The translations under genes were made by a program, and so were the position numbers. Positions 1-10,165 of a stretch of 64,000 nt of DNA are shown here, one piece after another. How positions within the stretch are numbered: the first letter of the stretch is position 1; each line of letters opens with the position of its first letter. This DNA comes from MFD01213-c1 sp963704405 (GTDB lineage Bacteria; Planctomycetota; Phycisphaerae; Tepidisphaerales; Tepidisphaeraceae), in NCBI GenBank assembly GCA_963704405.1, contig OY969903.1, positions 3,720,001 through 3,784,000 on the forward strand, read 5' to 3'. The notes beneath the pieces were generated by a model, which was not told the DNA's origin, did not search any database, and saw only the letters and a list, made by a program, of their open reading frames with translations.

Positions 1-994
1 AATACTGGTGGCGCAGGGCCGCCAACCGCAACTGCCATGCGGAAAGCTGACGGACGGCGGTGTCGTCATTAAATACGGCACGGGTGTTGGCATGTTGGGT
101 ATCGAGCCAACTCTGCCGCTGAACCGGATCGGCCAGCATGATTTTGGCGGCGTCCCAGTTGGCTTTCTGATTGATCGAATCCAGTTCAGACTCAGTCAGC
201 GCCGAAGAAATCTGCGAGAGCCGCTGGATGATGATGTTCCCTTTGTCGGATTCAGAAAGGGAGAGCGAACCATTGAGGCCGCGAAATTCGACCAGCGCCT
301 TTTCCTTGTCTGCGAGCAGGCCTGATTGTTTTTCTTTTTCCTTTTCCAGGAACTTCACGACTTCCTGCGCGGTGTTCTGCCGCTGGGCGGTCTGATAGTC
401 CATGTACGATTTCACGACTGAATCAACAATGGCTTTGGATTCCTGCGGCGTGCTGGCGTCATAGGCGATCGTGATGATGTCGTCCTTGCGGCCCAGGTCG
501 ACTTCCAGGCTCCCTTTCACCGCGTCGACGATATTCCCAACGCCGTCGAAGGATTTCATTTCGTTAAACTTGCCGTTTTCCACCGCCGCTTTGACCAGCG
601 GCGTGGATTTGATCAGTGCAATTTGCGTGTACAGGTAAGTATCAGGACGGCCAACTACTTCGGCCCCATCGGTCACAAGCCGCGGACCGACCTGGGCGAC
701 ATACAGGCTGGCGGTGCCGGTATACATGCGATGGGCGAACAGGCAGTAAACCAGCGCGAGGAAAACACATGCTCCCAGCACGCTGACCACGCGCTGCCAT
801 CGGCGATGGACGATTTCGACAAGACTGGTGTGCGGAACAGGAACGCGCGCCGACCCGCCGTGAGCGAGGTGCATTGAGCCCGCCGTCCCGACCGACATGC
901 CATTGCCATTAGGTGGAACCACGGGCATCGGCACTCCGGCAGAACCGGTCGGCTGATCCAACGCAACTAAAGATTCTCCGTCAGTCGTTCGCAT
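1..994 (-). CDS. Wzz/GumC-type polysaccharide chain-length protein (3' end outside window)
   Basis: The reading frame is open from an ATG at 994 to the left edge, so only the first 331 residues are visible. AGGA lies a few bases before the ATG. Residues 1-60 are a Gly/Pro-rich cytoplasmic tail, about 69-88 form a membrane segment (VVSVLGACVFLALVYC), and the periplasmic part begins with TGTASLYVAQVGPRL, as in Wzz/GumC chain-length regulators. A Lys/Glu-rich stretch near residue 185 (VVKFLEKEKEKQ) suggests the usual coiled coil. Family knowledge: these inner-membrane proteins set polymer length in exopolysaccharide export, often with a C-terminal tyrosine kinase. Whether a kinase domain follows cannot be seen. 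Confident for the family, not for the polymer. Confidence 0.8.
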   Translation of the reverse strand, partial: MRTTDGESLVALDQPTGSAGVPMPVVPPNGNGMSVGTAGSMHLAHGGSARVPVPHTSLVEIVHRRWQRVVSVLGACVFLALVYCLFAHRMYTGTASLYVAQVGPRLVTDGAEVVGRPDTYLYTQIALIKSTPLVKAAVENGKFNEMKSFDGVGNIVDAVKGSLEVDLGRKDDIITIAYDASTPQESKAIVDSVVKSYMDYQTAQRQNTAQEVVKFLEKEKEKQSGLLADKEKALVEFRGLNGSLSLSESDKGNIIIQRLSQISSALTESELDSINQKANWDAAKIMLADPVQRQSWLDTQHANTRAVFNDDTAVRQLSAWQLRLAALRHQY

Positions 995-1539
995 TTTCTT
1001 CCTAACCCCTTGATAAGGAGTCGGCCTTGGAAAACGTCAGGACTCTTAATTCGCTTCGTCTACGCGGTTCTGCTCAGCAGTTCATGATGCATTAGCGCGG
1101 TCTGCACCAGTTGCATCATTCGCGATCCCCGACAGATACGCTGGGAATTAACCCATTCCTGCGCGGGGCTGAGCCGGACAATTTTTAAAACGCGTCAAAA
1201 TCTACAAATCGCTTTCGAAAGCCGGCTGCTTTGTTCCCGCTCATGCCGAACAAATCGTTGCAACAATCAAAGCGTTCGACGTAACACAGGTGTGCAACAT
1301 CTGGCGAATCAACACGTTCAGCCCTGAGGACTTCGGCCTTTTCTGACCGGATAAACCTCACGGCGAACAAGCGGAACAAGGCAATCAGTTCCCCGAAGCG
1401 ATCAAGCTGCAGTACCCACTGAAGCATGATTAACATAGCCCAGCAGAGAGGCGTGTCAAGAAAATTTGCATTCGAATCCTCCTGCGCCATTGCGTCGCGA
1501 ACAAACTGTGCGCAGTAGCACGCGAAATGATTTTGCGGA
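995..1539. other. Intergenic region
   Basis: About 545 bases between the Wzz-like gene and the end of the kelch gene, both on the minus strand. An open frame on the minus strand (1185-1583) overlaps the kelch 3' end, has no ribosome site and a composition unlike its neighbours, so I do not call it. The promoter of the Wzz-like gene should lie in 1000-1180, but no convincing -35/-10 pair is visible. Confidence 0.5.
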
Positions 1540-3960
1540 TTAGGAAAGCTGGGCGATTTGTGCGACCAAGCTGTCGCGTTCAACCAACCTGAATCGATCC
1601 GTATTCTCCCCTATAGTCGTTATACCGCTCCAGATAATCGGCGAAGGTGGAACAATCGGCACCGAAACCGCCGGCCACAGGTCTGTGAAATCACCAAGCC
1701 AGGTGCCGGCCTGCGGAAGGTGATTCTGATCCGCCCCACCGGTGATGATCACAAGATTCCCAATCGCCTTGGCAGCGATTGCCTGGACGGGGGCCGGAAC
1801 GGGCGGCAGCGCGATCCATTGATTTGTATTGGGGTCATAAGAAAGTACATCCGCCAGCGTAATCGCCTGGCTGGGGCCATCTGCCTGGCCTCCGATAATG
1901 ACAATGCGTCCCTTTACCATGAAGGTGGAAGTGTGATTGTGAGATCGCGCCACCGGTAGCGGCTGGACGGGGAGCCACGCGTCCTGGGCTGGGTCGTAGG
2001 CGTCAACTTCGGCGTCATTGCCATGGTCTTCGTTCAGCAGGTGCTCGCCTCCGATGGCGTACGCCATGCCGTCAAAGTCAATAAATCCGAAATGATCGCG
2101 TGCATCGGGCAAGGGCGCAAGCGGCGTCCAACCGGCGGCGGGGTTGGTCAGATCGAACATCCAGTGATCCTCCATATCTGCCGTCCTGGCGGCATTCAGC
2201 CCGCCAAAGAAATGCAGATGGTTGCCCAGGAACACCAGCCCCCCTGCTGCCCTGGGGGCGGGGAGTGATGTCATGATCGTCCAGGAGTTGGTGAGCGTGT
2301 CATACTTCATCACCTGATCGGTGACGAGGCCTGGCCACGCCCCTACAAATCCGCCGGCGAGATAAATATCAGTTCCCACCACCGCCACGCCGGCATGCGT
2401 CACCGCGAGCGGCATATCCGCCATCTGCGTCCATGTATTTTGGAAAGGATCGAATACATCGGTGCGTGCGCTGGCATCCAGCGCGGTGTCGATGAAGCCG
2501 CCGAACACATACAGCTTTCCATCCACCACGGCGTTTGGCGATTCAAACCGCGTGACCGGCGCATCAGCCGCCCGCGACCATTCAAATGTCGACGCTGGCT
2601 TTGCTGTGATCGATATGGAGTCAAACGTTGCGCTATTGAGCAGCGATGCGTTGTGAGCGCAGACGCACAACCCTACATAAACGCCCGCCGGCAAACTGAG
2701 TGTGTCGCTACCGGCAATCATCCAGTTGGAGCCGTCGGTGGAAAGATATCCAGTGAATACATTGCCAACGCGCGTCAGGCGAACCCACGCCGGGGCTTTG
2801 GCTGACAGCGAAGTGACACCCAAGGCAGACGTGCCCGTAGTCAACCGCCTTTGAAACAACGCGCCCTTGCCAGGAGTAATAATCATGGACGCCCATGCTG
2901 AATTGGCGGCAAGGCTTTGACGGATCATCACACCGGCCTTTGCCCAGGGATCGGTAGGCAGCTCGCCGGTAACTCGAGCGATGATGTCGATATCACTGCT
3001 CTGTTGCTGATATGCGAAGTGGAACGCGTCGGCGGAGTTCCAGATATCCGCCCCGGAGCCATTCACAATGAGACTTCCATTTGATGCCGCGGACGCCCCC
3101 GCGCCGCCTCCGACACCGATCGAACCGATATCCGCATCCGTCCAGGGGGATGGCAAAGGAGAAAGCGTCGTCACCGCCGTTTGCGCGGAATATCCCGACA
3201 TCCCCGCCGAGTTCGCGGCCCGAACCCGGTAAAGGTAGCTCGTGGCCGATGGCAAATTCCCATCCACAAAACTCAGGGTAGAGCCAGCCACGGAGCCGAC
3301 CTGCGTAAAAGTTCCGATCGCCGCATCTGCTCGTTCGATCAAAAATGAACTGGCGCCGGTTGAACTTTCCGTCCATGTCAGCCGGTTGGATGCCGGTGTA
3401 AGCGGAACGGCAGCAAGGTTTGCCGGAATAGCCGGTGCCGTAGCGGCGGGCAGAAGGCGGATCGCGGACAGAATCGAATTGCTGACAACGTTCTGAAACT
3501 GCAGATCAAGTTTCCCGTCGGCAATACTAATGGAAAATGTTCGTGTCACCGCTGTCTTTGCGCCACCGGCGGCAAAGACATCAAAGCTTGAAAGCAGTGT
3601 CTTTCCTTCGGCAAAGACGTTGAACTTCCGCTGCCCCGCCTTGGTCATCGCCGGTTCGGCGAAGTAAAGAGTGAGCGAGTACGAACCATTGGCGGCTGCG
3701 ATCGAATAGGTAAAGGCGCCGGTCCGCTCATTATAATAAAGTGCATCATCGGTAGTTCCGGCCACCGCGAAGGTCGCATGTATTGCGGTCCCGCCGGTGA
3801 ATCCACTGTCCGCCGCCCAGACCTGTCCACCGCCATCGGTAAACGCAGACCCACCGCAATTGATGAGAAGCGTAGCTCCTGCCAGCAGCCGGCGAGGCTC
3901 AAGAGCATCCACCATGATGCCCCATTTCACATTGACACCGCGTCCCGCGGATCGTTCCAT
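1540..3960 (-). CDS. Secreted malectin-FN3-kelch surface protein
   Basis: About 806 aa from ATG 3960; the frame continues upstream to 4023, but GGAG just before 3960 and the short distance to the sorting motif favour the later start. The N-terminus carries MVDALEPRRLLAG, the planctomycete LEPRRLL-type motif of exported proteins. Then come a malectin-like carbohydrate-binding domain (from LLINCGGSAFTDGGG to about residue 180), an FN3 domain, a beta-sandwich of the DUF1349/LamG type (IARVTGELPTDPWAKAGVM), and a C-terminal kelch propeller with about five repeats (KLYVFGGF, DIYLAGGF, HLHFFGG, MAYAIGG, RIVIIGG). Probably an extracellular glycan-binding protein; no catalytic site is seen. It lies behind a paralogue at 4200-6719 and is separated from it by a long palindrome. 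Confidence 0.85.
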   Translation of the reverse strand: MERSAGRGVNVKWGIMVDALEPRRLLAGATLLINCGGSAFTDGGGQVWAADSGFTGGTAIHATFAVAGTTDDALYYNERTGAFTYSIAAANGSYSLTLYFAEPAMTKAGQRKFNVFAEGKTLLSSFDVFAAGGAKTAVTRTFSISIADGKLDLQFQNVVSNSILSAIRLLPAATAPAIPANLAAVPLTPASNRLTWTESSTGASSFLIERADAAIGTFTQVGSVAGSTLSFVDGNLPSATSYLYRVRAANSAGMSGYSAQTAVTTLSPLPSPWTDADIGSIGVGGGAGASAASNGSLIVNGSGADIWNSADAFHFAYQQQSSDIDIIARVTGELPTDPWAKAGVMIRQSLAANSAWASMIITPGKGALFQRRLTTGTSALGVTSLSAKAPAWVRLTRVGNVFTGYLSTDGSNWMIAGSDTLSLPAGVYVGLCVCAHNASLLNSATFDSISITAKPASTFEWSRAADAPVTRFESPNAVVDGKLYVFGGFIDTALDASARTDVFDPFQNTWTQMADMPLAVTHAGVAVVGTDIYLAGGFVGAWPGLVTDQVMKYDTLTNSWTIMTSLPAPRAAGGLVFLGNHLHFFGGLNAARTADMEDHWMFDLTNPAAGWTPLAPLPDARDHFGFIDFDGMAYAIGGEHLLNEDHGNDAEVDAYDPAQDAWLPVQPLPVARSHNHTSTFMVKGRIVIIGGQADGPSQAITLADVLSYDPNTNQWIALPPVPAPVQAIAAKAIGNLVIITGGADQNHLPQAGTWLGDFTDLWPAVSVPIVPPSPIIWSGITTIGENTDRFRLVERDSLVAQIAQLS

Positions 3961-4035
3961 GAAACTCCACACCTTCCGTTGCGACGGACTACATTCAACA
4001 TTGAACGGCTGACCACAAACCAACTTTGATGATTA

Positions 4036-4201
4036 AGAGCCTCTAAAATAACCTCCCGCGCGTTGATGCTTTCGTCATCGCGTCAGGCTCTTCGTTGTCG
4101 AAACTCGCTCGTATTTCACTCAATACTGCTTCGATTCGACGCCTCGATCCTGACGCGATGCCGCGGCGCATCGACGCGCGGGAGGTCATTTTAGAGGCTC
4201 T
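4036..4201. repeat. 166-bp near-perfect palindromic element
   Basis: The outer arms 4036-4069 and 4168-4201 are inverted copies over 34 bases with two mismatches. Inner arms 4076-4087 and 4149-4160 (CATCGCGTCAGG) are a perfect 12-base inverted pair, and a GTCGAA/TTCGAC pair continues inward. The element fills the gap between two minus-strand kelch paralogues and its right end covers the stop codon of the upstream one. It can fold as one long hairpin in RNA. It may be a miniature inverted-repeat element or a transcription or processing barrier; there is no T-run, so a plain terminator is less likely. Confidence 0.8.
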
Positions 4202-6719
4202 AGGACGGAACGCCCTTATAAACTGTCTTTCCGATGTTGCCAGTCGCGTAGTACAGGACTCCGTTAATTACATTTGCACATCCGGAACTGCGCGCGATGG
4301 GCAGCGGGGACAGGTCGGTCCATTTATTGATGGCCGGATCATACGCCGAGTCATTTGCAACGGAATGAAGGTAAGTCGTCTCCCCTCCCAAGACAATAAT
4401 CCGGCCATCCATGACGAAGGTTGCGCCCGCAATGTGCGAGCGGGCCAGCGGCAACGAGGCGGCAGTAGTCCAGACACCCGGATTTGCCGGATCCCATACC
4501 TGCACCGCGCTCTCCGCGATCTCGGCGGCGTCCTGATGCTGTTGACCGCCGATGGCGTAAATTTTCCCATTGAGAACAACCGCGCCCATGTGATTGCGGA
4601 GCGTCGGCAGAGAGGCCCCGCTCTGCCACGCGGTTGGATTGTCCAGATCGAGCGTCCAGTGTTCGCCGCGGTCCTGCCGCGCGAGATCGGTACCGCCAAA
4701 GAAATGCAGCGTGTGCCCCAGAAGGACCAGTCCCCCCGCGCCACGAGCCTGTGGAAGCGATGTGAGACTGCTCCAGGTATTGGTCAGCGTGTCGTATCTG
4801 AAGACGTCGGTCCTGGCGAAAGTCTGCTTGCCGGCTCCGCCGGGACCGCTATAGCCCCCCGCCATGTAAATGTAGCGGCCATCGGTGCAGGTGCCGGCGT
4901 GGGTTTCACCGATGGGCATATCGGCGATTCGAGTCCATTGATTGGTCGCCGGATCGTAAACATCCGCCCGCGCATTTGGGATGAGCGTGCTGTCGACGTA
5001 ACCGCCAAAGACATACAGCTTTCCGTTCACCACGGCCGTTTCGGCCTCGGTCCGTGGGACAGGCGAAGGGGCAACCGTGGTCCAGGTGATTTTGGTGAAG
5101 TTGTTTGTGCTCGGGCTGGTTGTCGAAGAGTTGACGGGGCCACCGTAGCCGGAGTCGCCGGCATTGTTGATCGCACGAACCCTGTAGCTGTACATGGCGC
5201 CGGCGGGAAGATTTTGATCTGAAAAGCTGGTTACATTGCTGGGCAACGTTGCAATGCGTATGAAGCCGGCATCGCCGGGGCGTTGCCGCTCCAGCTCAAA
5301 ACCGGCTTCATTGTTTGAATTATCTGACCATGAGAGGTCGATGCGATTATTCGCGGCGACGGCAATCAGGTTTGAGGGGGCCGCGGGCGCGGCTGGCTGG
5401 GCATCGAGCGGATCAAGTTCGATGGCGGAGACAATCGCGTGATCTTTGATGCTCTTAAAGACCAGGTTCAACTCACCACCACTGACTGAAACGGGGAACG
5501 ACTTGACCAGCGCTTTGCGATAACCGCCGCTGGCGGCGAAGAGATCGAAATTGGTGAGGATTTGCCGGCCTTCGGCGGTCACGTTGAAAAGCCGCTGGTT
5601 GGTTCCAGTCATCGTCGGGTCGAAGAAGTAAAGCCTGAGGGTGTAGTTTCCATCATCGGCAGGGAGGTTATAGGAGAAATCGCCCCATCGGCGCGAGGAA
5701 AAGAGGGAGGGGTCGGCTGAGCCGCTGACGGGGTAGCTGGTCGTGGGAACGACTCCCCCGGAGCTGCCGGTGTCGCCGGTCCAGACATCTCTGGCGGTGT
5801 CCTCATATAAAGATCCACCGACGTTGACGCGGAGCAGCGTGGAACCCGCAGTAGCCACCGCAATTTGCGGCGCACCCAGCATCTGCGGCGCCGGAGGCGG
5901 AGGGGAATTCACTTTTGCAATATCGGTGTAGCCGGATACGCCATGATCACCGACGGCACAAACGCGATAATAAAATGTGGACCCGCCGGTCGCAGTGGTA
6001 TCGATGAATGATTCGGCGTCTACGCCGGTAGCTCCGATGTTTTGCCATCTCGTGAGGCCGTCACCGCTGCGATAGACTTCAAACCCGCTTTCATTGTTGG
6101 CGCGATCAGTCCACGACAAGGAGATGTGTGATTGCGAATCAGCGATCGCGGTCAAATCGGTCGGCGCCTTTGGCACAATCGGCAGCGGCACCAGCGAAAT
6201 TCCTGAGACAATGGCGTTTCCAATGACACCTTCAAAATGAAGATGCAGCGATCCATCGTTAATGTTGATGGGGAAGCTTCGGGTGATTGCGGTTTGGGGC
6301 CCGGCCGCAGAAACAATGTCGAAATGGTTCAGCAGCGGCTGTCCCTGCGCAAAGACGTTGAACACGCGCTGCCCGGGCCGCGTCGTCACTGGATCGGCGA
6401 AGAGAAGCGTGAGCGTATACCGCCCGTCATCAGCATCGGTGGTGAAATCAAAATTTCCCCATCGCCGGCTTGAATACAGCTCCTGTTCATTGGTGCCGGC
6501 AACATGGTATGGCGAAGTGGAAACGGCGCCGCCGGTGAAACCGGTGTCGGCCTGCCAACTGTTCAACGTGGCATCGAGAACCGGAGCACCACCGGCGTTC
6601 ACGTGCAAACCTGCATCGCCTGCGCCGCAGAACAACTGCCGGCCTTCCAGGCGTTCGGGGAAGATGTTCCCCGGCACCGTTCGATGATAACGAACCCGCG
6701 TGAGCATCGAAATCGACAT
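4200..6719 (-). CDS. Secreted double-malectin, FN3 and kelch surface protein
   Basis: 839 aa. The N-terminus holds ERLEGRQLFCG, a variant of the planctomycete LEPRRLL motif; the start could also be the Met four codons later. Order: malectin-like domain 1 (ending about residue 180), FN3, malectin-like domain 2 (LLRVNVGGSLYEDTARDVW onward, about 300-430), FN3, then a C-terminal kelch propeller (KLYVFGGY, IYMAGGY, HFFGG, KIYAIGG, RIIVLGGE). It is a paralogue of 1540-3960 with an extra malectin-FN3 pair and without the DUF1349-like domain. Likely a cell-surface or matrix glycan-binding protein; no enzyme motif is recognised. The stop codon sits inside the palindrome at 4036-4201. Confidence 0.85.
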   Translation of the reverse strand: MSISMLTRVRYHRTVPGNIFPERLEGRQLFCGAGDAGLHVNAGGAPVLDATLNSWQADTGFTGGAVSTSPYHVAGTNEQELYSSRRWGNFDFTTDADDGRYTLTLLFADPVTTRPGQRVFNVFAQGQPLLNHFDIVSAAGPQTAITRSFPININDGSLHLHFEGVIGNAIVSGISLVPLPIVPKAPTDLTAIADSQSHISLSWTDRANNESGFEVYRSGDGLTRWQNIGATGVDAESFIDTTATGGSTFYYRVCAVGDHGVSGYTDIAKVNSPPPPAPQMLGAPQIAVATAGSTLLRVNVGGSLYEDTARDVWTGDTGSSGGVVPTTSYPVSGSADPSLFSSRRWGDFSYNLPADDGNYTLRLYFFDPTMTGTNQRLFNVTAEGRQILTNFDLFAASGGYRKALVKSFPVSVSGGELNLVFKSIKDHAIVSAIELDPLDAQPAAPAAPSNLIAVAANNRIDLSWSDNSNNEAGFELERQRPGDAGFIRIATLPSNVTSFSDQNLPAGAMYSYRVRAINNAGDSGYGGPVNSSTTSPSTNNFTKITWTTVAPSPVPRTEAETAVVNGKLYVFGGYVDSTLIPNARADVYDPATNQWTRIADMPIGETHAGTCTDGRYIYMAGGYSGPGGAGKQTFARTDVFRYDTLTNTWSSLTSLPQARGAGGLVLLGHTLHFFGGTDLARQDRGEHWTLDLDNPTAWQSGASLPTLRNHMGAVVLNGKIYAIGGQQHQDAAEIAESAVQVWDPANPGVWTTAASLPLARSHIAGATFVMDGRIIVLGGETTYLHSVANDSAYDPAINKWTDLSPLPIARSSGCANVINGVLYYATGNIGKTVYKGVPS

Positions 6720-7364
6720 CTTCAGCCGCCTTCTGCGTATGGAAGGTCCGAAATAACTTCGAGATCACCCAGCTTTGACTTCCAGGATTTCATACCTCGG
6801 GCAGGCTTTCCCACACAATCGACAAAAACGCCCGAATTTGACATGAGCAGATGAAATAGCGGGAGTGAAAAGAGTTTCATCGGGAACATCCTGGAACTCG
6901 GCAACGTCCTCAAGATTGATGCAGGTATACCTCCCCGGTTGGTCTGTGACGGTGCGGTCAGGGCAGGTAAGAGGATATTTGGCGCGGCGGTGCGCAGGAA
7001 CTGCACGGCAACCGTGTATATTTTTGCTGCACTAAGTCCTTTGTTTGAAAGGCACATAAGAGCTTTGCTGTCCTGGTGTCCGGATTCCGCTTGACAGTCC
7101 AGTTAGCGCGGCTAACTTATCGATAGCTCCCGTGGGTGTTCTTCTCGAACGACGGAGCGTCCAGCCAATGTGTCTATTTTGCGCGATCGCCCGCGTTCCG
7201 GGTGTTTGTCTAGTTATGAACGACGCACGCCAGGCCTGAGCGCTTGGGCGGTGATTTGTTTTTTACAGGCGACCGACCTGCCGGGCTATTTGTCTACTTT
7301 TTTGTTCCCTGCCACCCGGCCGCCAGGCTTGATCGGCACGGATTTCGTTTCTGGGAGATGATCG
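6720..7364. other. Divergent intergenic region with imperfect repeats
   Basis: 645 bases between the minus-strand kelch gene and the giant plus-strand gene. It is less GC-rich than its flanks. TGTCTA occurs at 7171, 7207 and 7291, the last two inside an imperfect direct duplication that also shares CGCCAGGC-type ends (about 7195-7245 and 7280-7340). A minus-strand frame (6722-7057) ends two bases before the kelch start but lacks a ribosome site and is not called. Confidence 0.5.
7091..7118 (+). promoter_or_regulatory. Candidate sigma70-type promoter with palindromic spacer
   Basis: TTGACA at 7091-7096 and TAACTT at 7113-7118 are 16 bases apart. The spacer and -10 overlap the perfect inverted repeat GTTAGC-GCG-GCTAAC at 7102-7116, so a dimeric repressor binding there would block the promoter. 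It faces the giant gene, about 240 bases downstream. The -10 is a poor match, so this is only a candidate. Confidence 0.35.
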
Positions 7365-10165
7365 GTGTTGAATCAACGTGGTCATAAGGCACGCGTCATG
7401 CGGGCCCTGGGTATTGTCATTAAACCGGTCATCGAGCGGCTCGAGCAGCGCTGCCTGATGTACGGCAATCTCTCAACCGTCGAACCGCTTCCCGTCACCC
7501 TCGATTTCAATCAGGACAACGGCGGTGTCGTTGACAGCGCCGGCGTCGGCACAGGGTTCACATTCATCCAGCAGAATAAGAACACCAATGTCGCGACGAG
7601 CAGTTTCCCCGAATACAACCCCGCGCTGATCAGCATCCCCCGCAATCCCGACAACACATTCAAAGGCATCCTGAATCTGACGACCACCGGAAACGCCACC
7701 AACGGCGGCCCCTATGAAGGGGACAATACGCTGGTCAACAACCTTGAAACCACCTTCGACGCGACCACCGGCGCATTTACCATCACCGCCTCCCTTGTCG
7801 GCCCGCTGACCAACATCAAAGACGCGAGCGATCAGGGCGGCATCATGTTTGGCCCGGATCAGGACAATTACATCAAGCTTGTCGCCGCCGCCCAGCCTTC
7901 GCCGAACAATCAGGTCATCCAGTTCATGGATGAAGCCAAGAGCGGAAGCACATTTACCCACACCTACGCAACGGCCTCCACTTACACCAACGTCGGCGCT
8001 TTCTCGGCCATCACATCGTTGGACCTCCGCATCAGCGGCGATCCCACGACCGGCAAAATCATCGGGTTCTACCGCATCAACGGCGGCTCTTACATCAAGC
8101 TCTCGCAGGAATTCAATTACACCGGCACAACCGCCTCAAGTTTCTTCAGTCCGACCGCCCGCGCCGGTTTGATCGCGATGGCGAAGAACAACCTCGCCCC
8201 GATCACCGTCAGCTTCGACAAATTCAGCATCGAGCAGGGAACCCCCGCGAGCCAGCGGCCCAGCGTCAACGGTTCGACACCGGTCAACGGCGCGACCGGC
8301 ATCTTCCGCGATGCCTCCATTGAAGGCACCGTCGTGCTCCCCACCGCCGGCGCCGGCATTGACGCCAATACACTGACGGCCAACACCGTCATGCTCACGC
8401 GGGTGAGCGACGGTTTTCATGTTCCCGCCACGCTCAACACCGACGGCGCGGGCGGCGTCATTATTTTGCATCCGCTGTCGGCACTCGATCCCAGCACGCA
8501 GTATCAGTTCACCGTGAACGCCGGGCTGCTCGACACCAACGGCGCCAGCTTCATCCCCTTCAGCAGCACATTCACAACCGGGACAACGGTCCAGTTCCCG
8601 ACACCCACGCAGGTCGCCTTTCAGCAGGTGGACCTGCCGACCACCGCCGGCCAGCAATACACCTGCGTCAAGTTCGGCCCGGACGGCTTGCTGTATGCCA
8701 GCACGCTGCAAGGCCTGATTCAGCGGTTCACCGTTAATCCCGACGGAACGTTGTCTTCGCCAACCAGCATCACCACCATCCAGAGCCACGCCGGCGGCAA
8801 TCGTGAAGTGACAGGTTTCGCGTTCGATCCCGCATCGACCGCAAGCAACCTGATGATGTATGTGACCAACAGCCAATACTCCTCATTCGGAGCCGCTGAC
8901 TGGACCGGCAAAATCACGCTGCTCTCCGGCCCGGCCCTCCAGAACTATCAGGACTACGTCGTCGGCCTGCCGCGTTCGATCAAAGACCATCAGACTGAAA
9001 TCCCCTCATTCGGTCCCGACGGTTTTCTCTACGTCGAGCAAGGCAGCAACACCGCCATGGGCGCACCCGACAACGCATGGGGCTTGCGTCCTGAAGACCT
9101 GCTCAGCGCGGCCATCCTGCGCGTCGACATCAAAGGAATCGCCACACGCATCACCCAGGGCAAAGGCGCGCTCAATGTGCAGACCGCCGGCCTGCCTTCC
9201 GGTCAGAGCGCTTATGATCCTTTCGCCGCTGGCGCGCTGCTCACGCTTTACGCCACCGGTGTCCGCAACGCGTACGACATCATCTGGCATGACAACGGCA
9301 ATCTTTACGCCCCGACCAACGGCTCCGCCGCCAATGGCAATGTGCCGGCGACACCGACCGATCTCACCACTGTTCCCCGCCGCACCGATCAAAACGCCAG
9401 CAAGAGTCCCGCTTACACCGGCCCGACCGTCTCGGCTGGTTTCAGCAACCCGGTGACCGAACCGGATTTTCTCTTCAAGGTCCAGCAAGGTGGTTACTAC
9501 GGGCACCCCAACGCCGCTCGCGGCGAATATGTCATGAACGGCGGCAACCCGACCGGCACACCCTCAGACAACACGCTTGCCAACGGCAATGTCACCCTTT
9601 CCGTTCCCCAGTATCCCGTCGGCACCCAACCCGATCGCAACTATCAGGGCGCGGCATTCAACCTCGGCAACGACAACTCAGCCGACGGCACCATCGAATA
9701 TCACGGCAACACGTTCAACGGCTTCCTCGACAAAGCCCTCATCATCGCCAACTACAGCGCGCCTCAGGACCTTGAAATCGTCAAGCTGGATGCCCAGGGC
9801 AACGTCAGCCAGGCGTTCACAGGTGTTTCAGGTCTTGAGAATTTGAATTCGCCGCTCTCGCTGACTCAATATCTCAACGGAACCGCGCCCTCCAGCGACC
9901 CGCGCACGGGTTACATATATGTCAGCGAATACGCCGCGAGCAAACTTGAACTGCTCGTGCCGATCACGCCCGGTGCAAAGCTTGGCGTAAGCCAGAGCAC
10001 ATTCCAGTTCGTGGCCCCGCGTGGCACGAGCAGCCCGAACCAGACGCTGACGCTGACCAACACCGGCACTTCGCTGCTGAGCTTTGGCTCCTCCGCCTTT
10101 ACGCTCGGCGGCTCCGCCGGCAGCAGTTTCTCGATCATCAGCAGCAGCCCCGCGCTTCCGTTCAA
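7365..10165 (+). CDS. Giant surface protein, segment 1: sorting motif, LamG-like, Ig-like, sugar-dehydrogenase-like propeller
   Basis: First part of one gene spanning 7365-17404. It starts at GTG 7365, seven bases after GGGAG. Residues 20-31 (IERLEQRCLMYG) are a LEPRRLL-type motif. A beta-sandwich with FGPDQDNYIKLVAA follows (about 90-290), then a SbsA-type Ig-like domain (STPVNGATGIFRDASIEGTV, about 300-400). Next is a long region resembling soluble glucose/sorbosone dehydrogenase propellers (VKFGPDGLLYASTLQG, SFGPDGFLYVEQG, YATGVRNAYDIIWHDNGNLY, FKVQQGGYYGHPNAARG; about 420-850). It ends in a Hydin/ASH-like repeat (LTLTNTGTSLLSFGSSAF). The frame then breaks at 10164-10166, and a missing base restores it (LAPGATGTITLAYKP). 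Catalytic competence is not established. Confidence 0.8.

Noticed and set aside
4095..5222. Plus-strand frame of 375 aa inside the malectin-kelch gene
   Set aside because: Antisense shadow of a gene with clear domains on the other strand; begins inside the palindrome.
6722..7057. Minus-strand 111-aa frame just upstream of the kelch gene
   Set aside because: No ribosome site, no domain, lower coding quality than neighbours; probably the 5' leader.
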